A stretch of 58,593 nt of DNA, from the NCBI GenBank assembly GCA_945869165.1, contig CAMBNY010000008.1, forward strand, positions 1-58,593, read 5' to 3'. A program made the translations under genes and the position numbers. Source of the stretch: Comamonas sp. lk (GTDB taxonomy: Bacteria; Pseudomonadota; Gammaproteobacteria; Burkholderiales; Burkholderiaceae_C). Shown here piece by piece: positions 16,815 to 25,045 of this stretch. Every line of letters begins with the position of its first letter. Positions within the stretch are counted from its first letter, which is position 1. The notes beneath the pieces were generated by a model, which was given only the letters and a program-made list of their open reading frames with translations, did no database searches and had not been told where the DNA came from.

Positions 16815-18389
16815 ATGGATACCCCAACCCGCCACCGCGCTGCTGTGCCCGGCTTGCTGCTGATGCTGCTGCTATGGGAAGTGGCGGGCCAAGCGCAATG
16901 GGTGGGCCAAGGCGCACTGCCTGCGCCTAGCGGCATCTTGCGCCAATGGTGGCAAGACCGGGGCGACTACCCGCCGCATATTTGGGGCACGCTCAAGACC
17001 GCGTTTGCGGGTTTTGTGATCGGTAATTCGGTGGCGGTGCTGATGGGCATGTGGTTTGCCTGGTGGCGCCCGGCGGGGCGCTTGATGGCCGGTGTCAACG
17101 TCACCCTCTTTGCCATGCCAGCGATTGCGCTGGTGCCGATTTTGGTGATTGCTTTGCAAGGCGATACGCCACGCGTGGTGCTGGCGGCGTTGTCGGTGTA
17201 TTACCCGACCATGGTGGCCACGGTGCTGGGCCTGACGCAAGTGGATGCGCGCTTGGTGGACCTGGTGCGCGTGTATGGCGGCAGCGACGCGCAAGTGCTG
17301 CGCCGCATCCGTTTGCGCAGCGGCTTGCCCACGCTGCTCGCCGGTTTACGCGTGGCCGCGCCGGCTGCGGTGCTGGGCTCGCTGCTGGCTGAGTTTGGCA
17401 GTGGTGGCAACGCCGGGCTGGGTACGTATTTAATTGGCTCGCTGGGCCGCGCCAACCCGGAGCGTCTATGGGGCATTGGCCTCACAGCCACGGCGATCAG
17501 CGGCATCGCCTACGGCTGCGCCGGGCTGATCGCCGCGCGCTTTGCCGGCAACACGCAAAGCGCCAGCACGCCACTGGGTTTTCAGGCGGGCTTGGATACC
17601 GAAAGCGCCGCCACGCGCTGGGCCATGCGCCTGGGCACGCTGGCCATGCCTTTTGTGCTGTGGTACGGCGTCATTGCGCTGTTCACGTTGCTGGGAGTGT
17701 CCGACATCGTGCTGCGCGGACCGGTGGGTGTGCTGGAGCATTTGTTTAGCGTGGACAAGGCCGGCGAAAACCGCGAGGCGCTGCTAGATGCGCTGTCGCA
17801 AACCTTGCCCTACACCGTGCTCGGCATGTTGGCCGGGCTGGCGGTGGCGCTGCTGCTGGCGGTGGGCACCACGGTCTATAAAGCGCTGGGCCATAGCCTG
17901 ATGCCGGTGGCACTGGTCAGCCAGTCCATGCCGCTGGTGGCACTGACGCCTTTGGTGGTGCTGGTGTTTGGGCGTGGCACGGCCAGCATCTTGGTGATCA
18001 CCATATCGGTGACGTTTTTTCCGGCCTTTGTGACGATTGCGCAAGGCCTGGCGCTGGTGCCTAGCAGCGCGACGGATTTTGTACGCGTCTATGGCGCGGG
18101 GCGCTGGCGGCAGTTGCGACTGATTTCACTGCCCTGGGCCTTGCCCTATTTGTGCGCGGCTGCGCGCTTGGCGGCACCGCGCGCGTTTTTGGGCGTGATG
18201 ATTGCCGAATGGCTGGCCACTGGCACCGGCATTGGCAACTTGCTCAATGTATCGCGCGGCGTACTCGATTTCGGAATGATCTGGAGCGTCGCGGTAGTGG
18301 CCATCCTCATCGCCGTGGCGCTTAACAGCCTGGTCGTGGTGCTGGAGCGCTATGTGCTGCAACGCTACGCCATGGCGCCTGCGGCCTGA
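16815..18389 (+). CDS. ABC transporter permease with two fused permease domains
   Basis: At 524 residues this is about twice the length of a usual SsuC-type permease and contains two homologous membrane halves of roughly six helices each. Each half carries an EAA-type coupling loop: VYGGSDAQVLRRIRLRSGLP (near residue 155) and VYGAGRWRQLRLISLPWALP (near 425). Followers such as LLAEFGSGGNAGLG and MIAEWLATGTGIGNLL confirm the pairing. A single chain can thus form the whole membrane channel instead of a homodimer. The fusion is uncommon for this transporter class, though known. Confidence 0.9.
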   Translation: MDTPTRHRAAVPGLLLMLLLWEVAGQAQWVGQGALPAPSGILRQWWQDRGDYPPHIWGTLKTAFAGFVIGNSVAVLMGMWFAWWRPAGRLMAGVNVTLFAMPAIALVPILVIALQGDTPRVVLAALSVYYPTMVATVLGLTQVDARLVDLVRVYGGSDAQVLRRIRLRSGLPTLLAGLRVAAPAAVLGSLLAEFGSGGNAGLGTYLIGSLGRANPERLWGIGLTATAISGIAYGCAGLIAARFAGNTQSASTPLGFQAGLDTESAATRWAMRLGTLAMPFVLWYGVIALFTLLGVSDIVLRGPVGVLEHLFSVDKAGENREALLDALSQTLPYTVLGMLAGLAVALLLAVGTTVYKALGHSLMPVALVSQSMPLVALTPLVVLVFGRGTASILVITISVTFFPAFVTIAQGLALVPSSATDFVRVYGAGRWRQLRLISLPWALPYLCAAARLAAPRAFLGVMIAEWLATGTGIGNLLNVSRGVLDFGMIWSVAVVAILIAVALNSLVVVLERYVLQRYAMAPAA

Positions 18390-18428
18390 GTGCGCAACCA
18401 CCCTATTTTGATTGCATGAAAGAAGCCT

Positions 18429-19190
18429 ATGGAACACACCGACCATAAACACACGGTACGCGAGCGCGTGTTTGCAGCGCTGCGCGAAGTGGCCTTTGCC
18501 GACAGCCGTTTTCATTTTGATTTCGGCGAATTCATTACCGACTTTGTCGGCAGCAGCGCCGCCACCGATCGCTTGATGGCGCACCGCTTTTACCAACAGT
18601 CCGAATGCATTTTCATCACGCCCGACAACTGCATCGAAGAGCTGCGCTACCGCACTTTGTGTGAAGGCAAACGCATCTTGATGACCACCTATTCCATACG
18701 CCGGGGCTTTTGGCTGCTGGACCCAGCCACTATCCCCAAAGACCGCTTGCTGTACGCGGCCACGCTAGACGGCATGGAGCGCCATGGACGGCATATGACG
18801 CTGGCGCAGATACGCGCCGAACTACCGCGTCTGGACTACATGATTACTGGCACTGGTGCCATCAATGAGCATGGCGTGCGCTTTGGCAAAGGCCATGGCT
18901 TTTTTGATGCTGAATGGGGCATGCTGTACCGCATTGGCGTGATTGACGCGCAAACGCCCACGGCGGCGCTGGTGCACGACTGCCAAGTGCTGCAAGAAAC
19001 CTTGTACCCCGAGATTTTTGACACCGTGGCCGACGCGATTTTCACGCCCACGCGCACCATCGAGGTGACCAACCCGCACAAGCCACGCTGCGGCATCGTC
19101 TGGGATATGCTGGACCCGCAGATGCTGGCCACCATACCGCCACTGCAAGAGCTGCAAGCCATGGAAGCGGCTTTGCCACCACTGGCCTGA
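18429..19190 (+). CDS. COG0212 protein, 5-formyltetrahydrofolate cyclo-ligase paralogue (copy 2)
   Basis: The 253-residue protein is a clear paralogue of the 14258-14995 product. It shares FADSRFHFDFGEFITDF near the N-terminus, GVRFGKGHGFFDAEW in the centre, then ALVHDCQVLQETLYPE and ADAIFTPTRTIEV. The two are aligned end to end but visibly diverged, so this is an old duplication, or they form a heteromer. As in copy 1, the cyclo-ligase GGGYYD loop is replaced by GHGFFD. It lies 39 bases behind the permease and 23 before the deaminase gene. Confidence 0.85.
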   Translation: MEHTDHKHTVRERVFAALREVAFADSRFHFDFGEFITDFVGSSAATDRLMAHRFYQQSECIFITPDNCIEELRYRTLCEGKRILMTTYSIRRGFWLLDPATIPKDRLLYAATLDGMERHGRHMTLAQIRAELPRLDYMITGTGAINEHGVRFGKGHGFFDAEWGMLYRIGVIDAQTPTAALVHDCQVLQETLYPEIFDTVADAIFTPTRTIEVTNPHKPRCGIVWDMLDPQMLATIPPLQELQAMEAALPPLA

Positions 19191-19213
19191 ACGCTTTACG
19201 GGAGCCCCTCACA

Positions 19214-20257
19214 ATGACCTACGCCACGATCGCCCGCGACCACCTGCCCGCCTTGCTAGCGCGCATGCCTAAAGCTGAATTACACATCCATATCGAAGGC
19301 TCTTTAGAGCCAGAGTTGATATTCGCCCTGGCCGAAAAAAACGGCATCACACTCAGCTACCCCAACGTAGAGGCTTTGCGCGCAGCCTATGCATTTACCG
19401 ACTTGCAAAGCTTTTTAGATTTGTACTACGCCGGTGCCTCAGTGCTGATAGAGGAAGACGATTTCTATCGCATGGCCATGGCCTACTTTGCGCACGCGCA
19501 TGCGGACCATATCGTGCACGCCGAATTGTTTTTTGACCCGCAAACCCATACCGAACGCGGCGTGCCTATGGGCGCAGTCATTGAAGGCCTGGCCCGCGCC
19601 TGCGCGGACGCCAAGGCGCAATATGGCATCAGCGCCAGCCTGATCTTGTGTTTTTTGCGACACTTATCCGAGGAGTCCGCGTTCGATACCTTGGAAGCAG
19701 CTTTGCCTTACCGAAAACACTTTATCGGCATAGGCCTGGACTCCGGCGAGCGCGGCAACCCACCGGAGAAATTTGCCCGTGTTTTTGCAAAATGCCGTGC
19801 GCTGGGCTTGCGTATCGTGGCCCATGCGGGTGAAGAAGGGCCACCGGCTTATATCGAAAGCGCACTCGATGTGTTGCAGGTAGAGCGCATAGACCATGGC
19901 GTGCGCTGTAGCGACGACCCGGCGCTGGTGCAACGCCTGGCTGCCAGCCGTATGCCACTAACCGTGTGCCCGCTGTCCAATGTGAAGCTCTGTGTGTTCA
20001 ACACCATGCAAGAGCACAACCTGGCCACGCTGCTGCACGCGGGTTTATGCATCACCCTCAACTCAGACGATCCGGCTTATTTCGGTGGCTACCTGCTTAC
20101 CAACTTCGAAGCCGTGTTTGCCGCGCTGCCGCAACTGAGCGGGCAGGATGCCTGGCAGCTGGCACGTAACAGTATTGACGCTAGCTTTGCGGCTGAGGTG
20201 GAGAAGGCGGATTGGCGGGCGCAGTTGGATGGGGTTTTTAATGCGGCGTTGGTTTAG
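19214..20257 (+). CDS. Adenine deaminase (ADE subfamily of adenosine/adenine deaminases)
   Basis: The 347-residue TIM-barrel deaminase has the metal ligands HIH (24-26), the catalytic HAGEEG and GVRC after IDHG, and SDDPAYFGGY. SDDPAYF with a following GGY is typical of the adenine-deaminase (Aah1/PA0148-like) branch rather than of adenosine deaminases. The reaction would be adenine to hypoxanthine. As last gene of the COG0212/ABC operon it may instead, or also, deaminate an amino-heterocycle brought in by the importer; that is speculation. A good ribosome site (GGGAG) precedes the ATG. Its stop abuts the long repeat that begins at 20258. Confidence 0.88.
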   Translation: MTYATIARDHLPALLARMPKAELHIHIEGSLEPELIFALAEKNGITLSYPNVEALRAAYAFTDLQSFLDLYYAGASVLIEEDDFYRMAMAYFAHAHADHIVHAELFFDPQTHTERGVPMGAVIEGLARACADAKAQYGISASLILCFLRHLSEESAFDTLEAALPYRKHFIGIGLDSGERGNPPEKFARVFAKCRALGLRIVAHAGEEGPPAYIESALDVLQVERIDHGVRCSDDPALVQRLAASRMPLTVCPLSNVKLCVFNTMQEHNLATLLHAGLCITLNSDDPAYFGGYLLTNFEAVFAALPQLSGQDAWQLARNSIDASFAAEVEKADWRAQLDGVFNAALV

Positions 20258-20820
20258 GTAGCGCTTTTTTGCCCCCCGCTTTTTTCCCCCGCTTCCCCCC
20301 CGCCCCTTCACCCCCGCTGGGGTGAAGGGGAGCTTGAACAGCCAATTTGGTTTTTTAGGCCGGATAGGGGTGTTGGTGCGGGAGGTTGCGGTGCCGGTTT
20401 GTTAGGCACGATGGGTAAACGATGCGGTCGTAGTCAATGGATTGATGATTGGCGCGGCTGCGGCAGCAGCGCCCGCGCCGCGCGTAGCGCGCCAACAAGC
20501 GTGTGCAAGGTGAGCGCAGCGAACGAGCACACGCGGGCCCCTTTTGCCATTGGCCGTGCTGAGCAACGCAGCGGCGACCGGATCAGGGCGGGCGCTTGTT
20601 TGAGCGTAGCGAGTTTGCGCCCAACCCCGGACGGCGCGAGTAGCGCAAGGCACCCCGCAGGGGCACGGCCTTTGGCTCGCCTTTTCTTTGGTTACTTTCT
20701 TTTGGCGAAGCAAAAGAAAGTAACTCGGCCTACCAGGCCGAAACCGGTATTAAAAAAACAGCCTTTCTTTTGCTCACCTTTTCTTTGGCGAAGCAAAGAA
20801 AAGTAAGGCCCGCGGCAGGC
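20258..20820. repeat. Long inverted repeat, copy A, with hairpins
   Basis: The whole space between convergent deaminase and pcuAC is one half of an inverted repeat whose partner is 25976-26640. Three perfect hairpins stand out: 20303-20330 (12-base stem CCCCTTCACCCC, loop CGCT), 20691-20724 (14-base stem GTTACTTTCTTTTG, loop GCGAAG) and 20778-20803 (10-base stem CTTTTCTTTG, loop GCGAAG). An A-tract (20752-20758) follows the middle one. Open frames in it are short and low-complexity; I regard none as genes. The hairpins may end transcription from both sides. Confidence 0.9.
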
Positions 20821-21297
20821 TTAATGCTCTCCATGTTGATGCTTTTTCCCACCAGCAGGCGCCACTTGCGACACCGGCAACTTGATATCCAAACTGCTTT
20901 CCACCCCCTTGGCATCTTTGAAGCGCAAGGTCAAAGGAATGGTGGTGTCTTTTTGCAGCGGCAGTTTGAGGTCCATCAGCATGACGTGATATCCGCCAGG
21001 CTGCAAAGCCACCGCCTTGCCTGCAGGCAGCGCAAGGCCATCGGGCAATGCGCGCATTTGCATGACGTTGTTGTCCATCTTCATTTCATGCACTTCGGCC
21101 ACGCCAGCCACGCTGGTGCTGACGCCGACTAAACGCGTATCGGTTTTGGCCGTGAGCGTCATAAATACGCCCGTGGCTTTTTGACCTTGTACGGTGGCAC
21201 GCGCCCAGGCGCTTTGCACGCTGACGTTTTGCGCCCAAGCGCCCGATACCATCAGGCTGGAAATGAGTAATGTGCGGACAAATAATTTTGTATTCAT
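20821..21297 (-). CDS. PCuAC-type periplasmic copper chaperone
   Basis: From ATG 21297 the 158-residue product has a signal peptide (LFVRTLLISSLMVSGAWAQ) and a PCuAC/DUF461 domain. The copper motif is H-x-M...M-x-M in VAEVHEMKMDNNVMQMR, then PGGYHVMLMDL. A histidine tail KKHQHGEH ends the protein and could add copper sites. PCuAC delivers Cu(I) to cytochrome c oxidase in the periplasm. It is last of three same-strand genes with YcnI and a DUF2946 protein, so a copper-handling unit is likely. Confidence 0.92.
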   Translation of the reverse strand: MNTKLFVRTLLISSLMVSGAWAQNVSVQSAWARATVQGQKATGVFMTLTAKTDTRLVGVSTSVAGVAEVHEMKMDNNVMQMRALPDGLALPAGKAVALQPGGYHVMLMDLKLPLQKDTTIPLTLRFKDAKGVESSLDIKLPVSQVAPAGGKKHQHGEH

Positions 21298-21365
21298 GGC
21301 GGTTTCTTTCTTAAGAATTAAAAATACTGCGCCGACCATTCCAGGCGGGTGTTCGGCGCAAACCA

Positions 21366-21917
21366 TTAGTGGGTGTGGCCGCCAGCGGCCTGTACATCCA
21401 ATACTTCGAGCAATGCCGCAGGCATCTTCAAGCCTTTGGTGGAAGTGCCTTTTGCGGGCACTTCTACCCAATCGTTAGAGCCCTTGGCGCAGCTTTGCAC
21501 TACCTTGAACCACAAAGGACCAGGCTTCATAGGCGTGGTTCCGCGCAGCACAAATTCGTCGTAAAAGCCATCAGGCAAGGTATTGTCAGCACTGCTGGCG
21601 GTCCAGCTGATTTCCAGCACGCCTTCGGTGTATTTCTTGCCATGGCTTTCATAGGGCACAGGCAATGGGCCGATAACGGTACTGACTTTCCATCCCGGCT
21701 TGGGCATGGGCTGGGCGCCATTAAAACCAGCGGGCATCGTGACGCGAATCATGGTCGTGGCGTCGCCATCGCAGCCATGACCTACACGGAATGTGGCGCG
21801 GTAGCTGCTGTTAGCGGCAGCAGCACCGTCTTGTAAAACCACGTGGGCCAGTACGGGTGCGCTCGCAAGCGCCAAGGTGCTGGCTAGCAAGAAGAAAGTG
21901 TTTTTGAATAAATGCAT
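21366..21917 (-). CDS. YcnI/DUF1775 copper-binding protein
   Basis: The 183-residue secreted protein (ATG 21917) has a signal peptide ending SAPVLAHVVL. The histidine directly after cleavage is the copper-binding brace histidine of YcnI proteins. The DUF1775 domain follows, with SYRATFRVGHGCDGDAT, PMPKPGWKV and the C-terminal GPLWFKVVQSCAKGSNDWVEVP. A further GGHTH ends the protein. It lies between the DUF2946 gene (163 bases upstream) and the PCuAC gene (68 bases downstream). Confidence 0.9.
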   Translation of the reverse strand: MHLFKNTFFLLASTLALASAPVLAHVVLQDGAAAANSSYRATFRVGHGCDGDATTMIRVTMPAGFNGAQPMPKPGWKVSTVIGPLPVPYESHGKKYTEGVLEISWTASSADNTLPDGFYDEFVLRGTTPMKPGPLWFKVVQSCAKGSNDWVEVPAKGTSTKGLKMPAALLEVLDVQAAGGHTH

Positions 21918-22079
21918 GTTAAAAAAATTAAGGGTCAATGACGCGTCGAGAAAGCGCGGCCACAAGGCGGCACTTCCATCGACATCAAAAGTTCAGAAAT
22001 TGCGCCCTTAGGGCATTGCGCACGCATAGCACCGCGCGCGGGACACGATGCAATAGGCCGATGCTGCGAAATGGGCGAC

Positions 22080-22433
22080 TTAAACCAGCGGCGGTCCGCG
22101 CCCCGGTGGCGGGGCGGCGCTTCGGCTTTGCGGCCCAAGTGCCTTGTTGGGACCAGCGTGCAAACGTGGTGCGGCGCTGGCCACAGGCAAAGCCGAGATG
22201 TAAACCAGTGGTGCGGCAGTGCTCAGGCAGAGCACGCAATCGAGATGCGGGGCTAAAGGTGCATCGGGCGTGCCCGTGTCTTGGAGTGTGACGGCACCCA
22301 AAGCGCTGCACACCAGCGTGTGCTGCACCGGCTGCACCCAGGGCGCAGCCACCGCCACGCCCAGCGCCATGCACCACCACAGCAATACACAACGCGCCAG
22401 GGCGGTGGATTTGCGCAAGGTATGCAGGGTCAT
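22080..22433 (-). CDS. DUF2946 family protein
   Basis: The 117-residue protein has an N-terminal hydrophobic segment (CVLLWWCMALGVAVAA) and the DUF2946 core with a histidine-cysteine motif (HLDCVLCLSTAAP). The C-terminal end is basic and proline-rich. The family is small, of unknown biochemical role, and usually sits among copper genes, as here upstream of ycnI and pcuAC. Its position as the first gene suggests it is the promoter-proximal member. Confidence 0.78.
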   Translation of the reverse strand: MTLHTLRKSTALARCVLLWWCMALGVAVAAPWVQPVQHTLVCSALGAVTLQDTGTPDAPLAPHLDCVLCLSTAAPLVYISALPVASAAPRLHAGPNKALGPQSRSAAPPPGRGPPLV

Positions 22434-22637
22434 GGCGCGATTATGGCAGCGCGTGGCCTAGGCAATGCCCATGCTAAAGCCCCCATCGATGGCACTCCGT
22501 TCCAACACCCTGCGGCGACAAGCGAATATCCACGCGCTTGAAATAAGATGCATCAACTGCCGTCGGCTTGGCATCGGGCACCTGCTTGCGTCCGGCCCGC
22601 AGCCTTCTGTTTTGCCCACATTCCCATAAAGCTTTTT

Positions 22638-23942
22638 ATGAATAAACTTCCCCTAGGCCTGTTTGCAGCAAGCCGTGCCATCGCCAGCGGACAGCTGTCG
22701 CCCCAAGCCTATATGCAGCAATGCATTGACCTGGCGGACCAGTTAGAGCCCACTTTGCACGCTTTTGTTGCGCGCACGCCCGCGCAGCAATTGCTCGATG
22801 GCGTCGGCGAAGGCCCCTGGGCTGGCATCCCTGTGGGCGTGAAGGATTTGATCGCCACGCGCGAGCTGGGCACCACCTATGGCTCAGCCATTTACAAAGA
22901 CCAGGTGCTGGACTATGACGCTGCGGTGGTGGCGCGCGTGCGTGCGTTGGGCGGGGCGGTTTTTGGCAAAACCGTCAGCACCGAATTTGCCTGGCGCCAC
23001 CCCGGCCCTACCGTCAACCCGGTGAACTCCAGGCATACGCCTGGCGGTTCGTCCAGCGGTTCGGCAGCCGCCGTGGCCGCAGGCATCCTGCCCTTGGGTT
23101 TGGGCACGCAGACCGTGGGCTCTGTGATCCGCCCGGCCGCGTTTTGCGGCATTGTGGGTTTGAAGGCCAGCTTTGGCGCGGTGCCGCGTGCCGGCGCATT
23201 TCCGGTTTCGGACGCGCTCGATCACGTGGGTTTTCTGGCGCGCTCTGTCAACGATGTGGCCTACGCCTTTAACCTGCTGCGCAACCTCACGCCCAACGAG
23301 CCCGATAGCATCGCGCTCCCCGAAGTACCCATGGATGCGCAAAGCGGCTTGGAGCCCCTGGCCTCGCCACGGCTGGCCTATGTGCGCACGCCTTTTGATG
23401 AACGCATCACCGCCGACCAACACCAAGCCATGCAATCGACGATTGCCACCTTGCGCGCGCAAGGTGCAGTCATAGAAGAGTTTGCGCTGCCCGATGTGTA
23501 CTGGACCGGCGTGGACGCGATGTTTTGCCTGCTCGAAGCAGAAGGCGGCGCGGTGCACCGCGAGCATGTGGCGCGCTTCCCCGATCGCCTAAGTGTCCAT
23601 ATCAAAGAACTGGTCGCACAAGGCGCTGCCCGCTCTGCATTTGAATACCTGGCCGCACGTAATTTACAAACCCGCTTACGCGCCGACGCCACGGCGCAAC
23701 TCAAGGGCTTTGATGCCTTCCTCACCGTTCCTGCCACAGGCGCAGCACCAGAAGGTTTGGCGACCACGGGGGACCCGGTGTTTTGTGCGCTCTGGAGTTT
23801 TCTGGGCTTGCCGGCTTTGAATATTCCTATCGGCCACGCGGCCAACGGGCTGCCCTTGGGATTGCAATTGGTTGCGGCGTACCGACAGGACGCACACTTG
23901 CTGCGCACAGGCCGCTGGATTGAAGTCGCGCTGGGGCATTAA
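22638..23942 (+). CDS. Amidase signature family hydrolase
   Basis: The 434-residue enzyme (ATG 22638) has the amidase-signature triad: Lys in GIPVGVKDLI, cis-Ser and nucleophile Ser in the GGSSSGSAAAVAAG run. The following TVGSVIRPAAFCGIVGLKASFG and a C-terminal FLGLPALNIPIG complete the fold. It would cleave an amide or related bond; the substrate is unknown and GatA is unlikely, as gatB/gatC are not nearby. The frame extends to 22548 without conserved character, so the later ATG is preferred. Confidence 0.9.
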   Translation: MNKLPLGLFAASRAIASGQLSPQAYMQQCIDLADQLEPTLHAFVARTPAQQLLDGVGEGPWAGIPVGVKDLIATRELGTTYGSAIYKDQVLDYDAAVVARVRALGGAVFGKTVSTEFAWRHPGPTVNPVNSRHTPGGSSSGSAAAVAAGILPLGLGTQTVGSVIRPAAFCGIVGLKASFGAVPRAGAFPVSDALDHVGFLARSVNDVAYAFNLLRNLTPNEPDSIALPEVPMDAQSGLEPLASPRLAYVRTPFDERITADQHQAMQSTIATLRAQGAVIEEFALPDVYWTGVDAMFCLLEAEGGAVHREHVARFPDRLSVHIKELVAQGAARSAFEYLAARNLQTRLRADATAQLKGFDAFLTVPATGAAPEGLATTGDPVFCALWSFLGLPALNIPIGHAANGLPLGLQLVAAYRQDAHLLRTGRWIEVALGH

Positions 23943-23981
23943 AGCCCATCCCAACAATAGCCCAAGGCTTATCATCCCAGC

Positions 23982-24410
23982 ATGCACGCGGCCACACCTA
24001 TAAGCCTTTTTCACCTCGCCTACCACGTCACCGATTTACAGGCCGCACGCGCTTTTTACGGCGGCGTGCTGGCTTGCGCCGAGGGGCGCAGTACCGATAC
24101 CTGGGTGGACTTTGATTTTTTCGGCCACCAAATATCGCTGCACTTGGGCGAGCCGTTTAAGACGACGCTCACAGGAAACGTGGGAGACCACTTGGTGCCC
24201 ATGCCGCACTTCGGCCTGGTGCTGGCCCTGCCGGATTGGCAAGCGCTGGCGCAGCGTTTGCGCGATGCGCAGGTAAATTTTGTGATGGAGCCGCAGCTGC
24301 GTTTTGCCGGGCAAAGCGGCGAGCAATGGACCATGTTTTTTCTGGACCCCAGCGGCAACCCGCTAGAGATCAAAGGCTTTGCGTCACTGGCCGCGGTGTA
24401 CGCCACATGA
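23982..24410 (+). CDS. VOC family (glyoxalase/dioxygenase fold) protein
   Basis: The 142-residue protein starts with SLFHLAYHVTDLQAARAFYGGVLACAEG, the beta-alpha-beta module of VOC proteins, and carries the metal-ligand positions His (FHLAYH), His (MPHFGLVLA) and Glu (GNPLEIKGF). This layout resembles extradiol dioxygenase-like and other uncharacterised VOC members. No substrate can be read. It ends in a 4-base overlap with the marC gene. Confidence 0.87.
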   Translation: MHAATPISLFHLAYHVTDLQAARAFYGGVLACAEGRSTDTWVDFDFFGHQISLHLGEPFKTTLTGNVGDHLVPMPHFGLVLALPDWQALAQRLRDAQVNFVMEPQLRFAGQSGEQWTMFFLDPSGNPLEIKGFASLAAVYAT

Positions 24411-25021
24411 TGAATTACACCTTTGTCTCGGCCACCATTTTGTTGGTGCTGATTACCGACCCGGTGGGCAATATCCCCATCTTTGCCAATGCGCTCAAAC
24501 ACGTCCCGCAGGCACGGCGTCCGCGCGTCATACTGCGCGAAATTTCCATTGCTTTCTTTTTGCTGCTGACATTTATGTTTGTCGGCGAGGGCTTTTTGCG
24601 GGTCATGAACCTAAGCGATTTAGCGCTGCAAATTGGCGGCGGCGTAATTCTGTTTTTGATCGCGCTGCGCATGGTGTTTCCGCCGCCCGTACAAGCCGAA
24701 CCCGAGCTGTTCATGGAGCCTTTGATCGTGCCGCTAGCCGTGCCCTCGATTGCCGGGCCTTCGGCGCTCGCGACGGTCTTGTTACTGGTATCGCAACAAC
24801 CCGAAAAGCGCATGGAATGGGTGGCCGCGCTGTGCGTGACCATGCTGATCAGCGCCACGGTTCTGGTGTCAGCGGAGCGCATTCAACGTGTCATCGGTAC
24901 GCGCGTGGTGACCGCCATTGAACGCTTGATGGGCTTGGTGTTGGTGTCGGTGGCCATAGAGATGCTGCTGCGCGGAATTCGCACGTTTGCGCTGCAATTG
25001 GCGCAAGGCACTGGCGCCTAA
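24407..25021 (+). CDS. MarC family integral membrane protein
   Basis: The 204-residue protein (ATG 24407, in the ATGATG doublet) has about six hydrophobic segments and the MarC hallmarks LVLITDPVGNIPIFA near the N-terminus and PLIVPLAVPSIAGPSALATVLLL in the middle. MarC/UPF0056 proteins are inner-membrane proteins of uncertain function, once wrongly linked to multiple antibiotic resistance. It overlaps the VOC gene by 4 bases (ATGA), and the hydrolase begins 25 bases later, so the three probably form a unit. Confidence 0.93.
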   Translation: MMNYTFVSATILLVLITDPVGNIPIFANALKHVPQARRPRVILREISIAFFLLLTFMFVGEGFLRVMNLSDLALQIGGGVILFLIALRMVFPPPVQAEPELFMEPLIVPLAVPSIAGPSALATVLLLVSQQPEKRMEWVAALCVTMLISATVLVSAERIQRVIGTRVVTAIERLMGLVLVSVAIEMLLRGIRTFALQLAQGTGA

Positions 25022-25045
25022 GCGCGGCTGGCGGATATATCGTTA

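Noticed and set aside
20399-20915. Small open frames inside the inverted repeats
   Set aside because: Their translations are low-complexity (LAKQRKV and the like) and arise from the hairpin modules; both strands and several frames are open in the same way.
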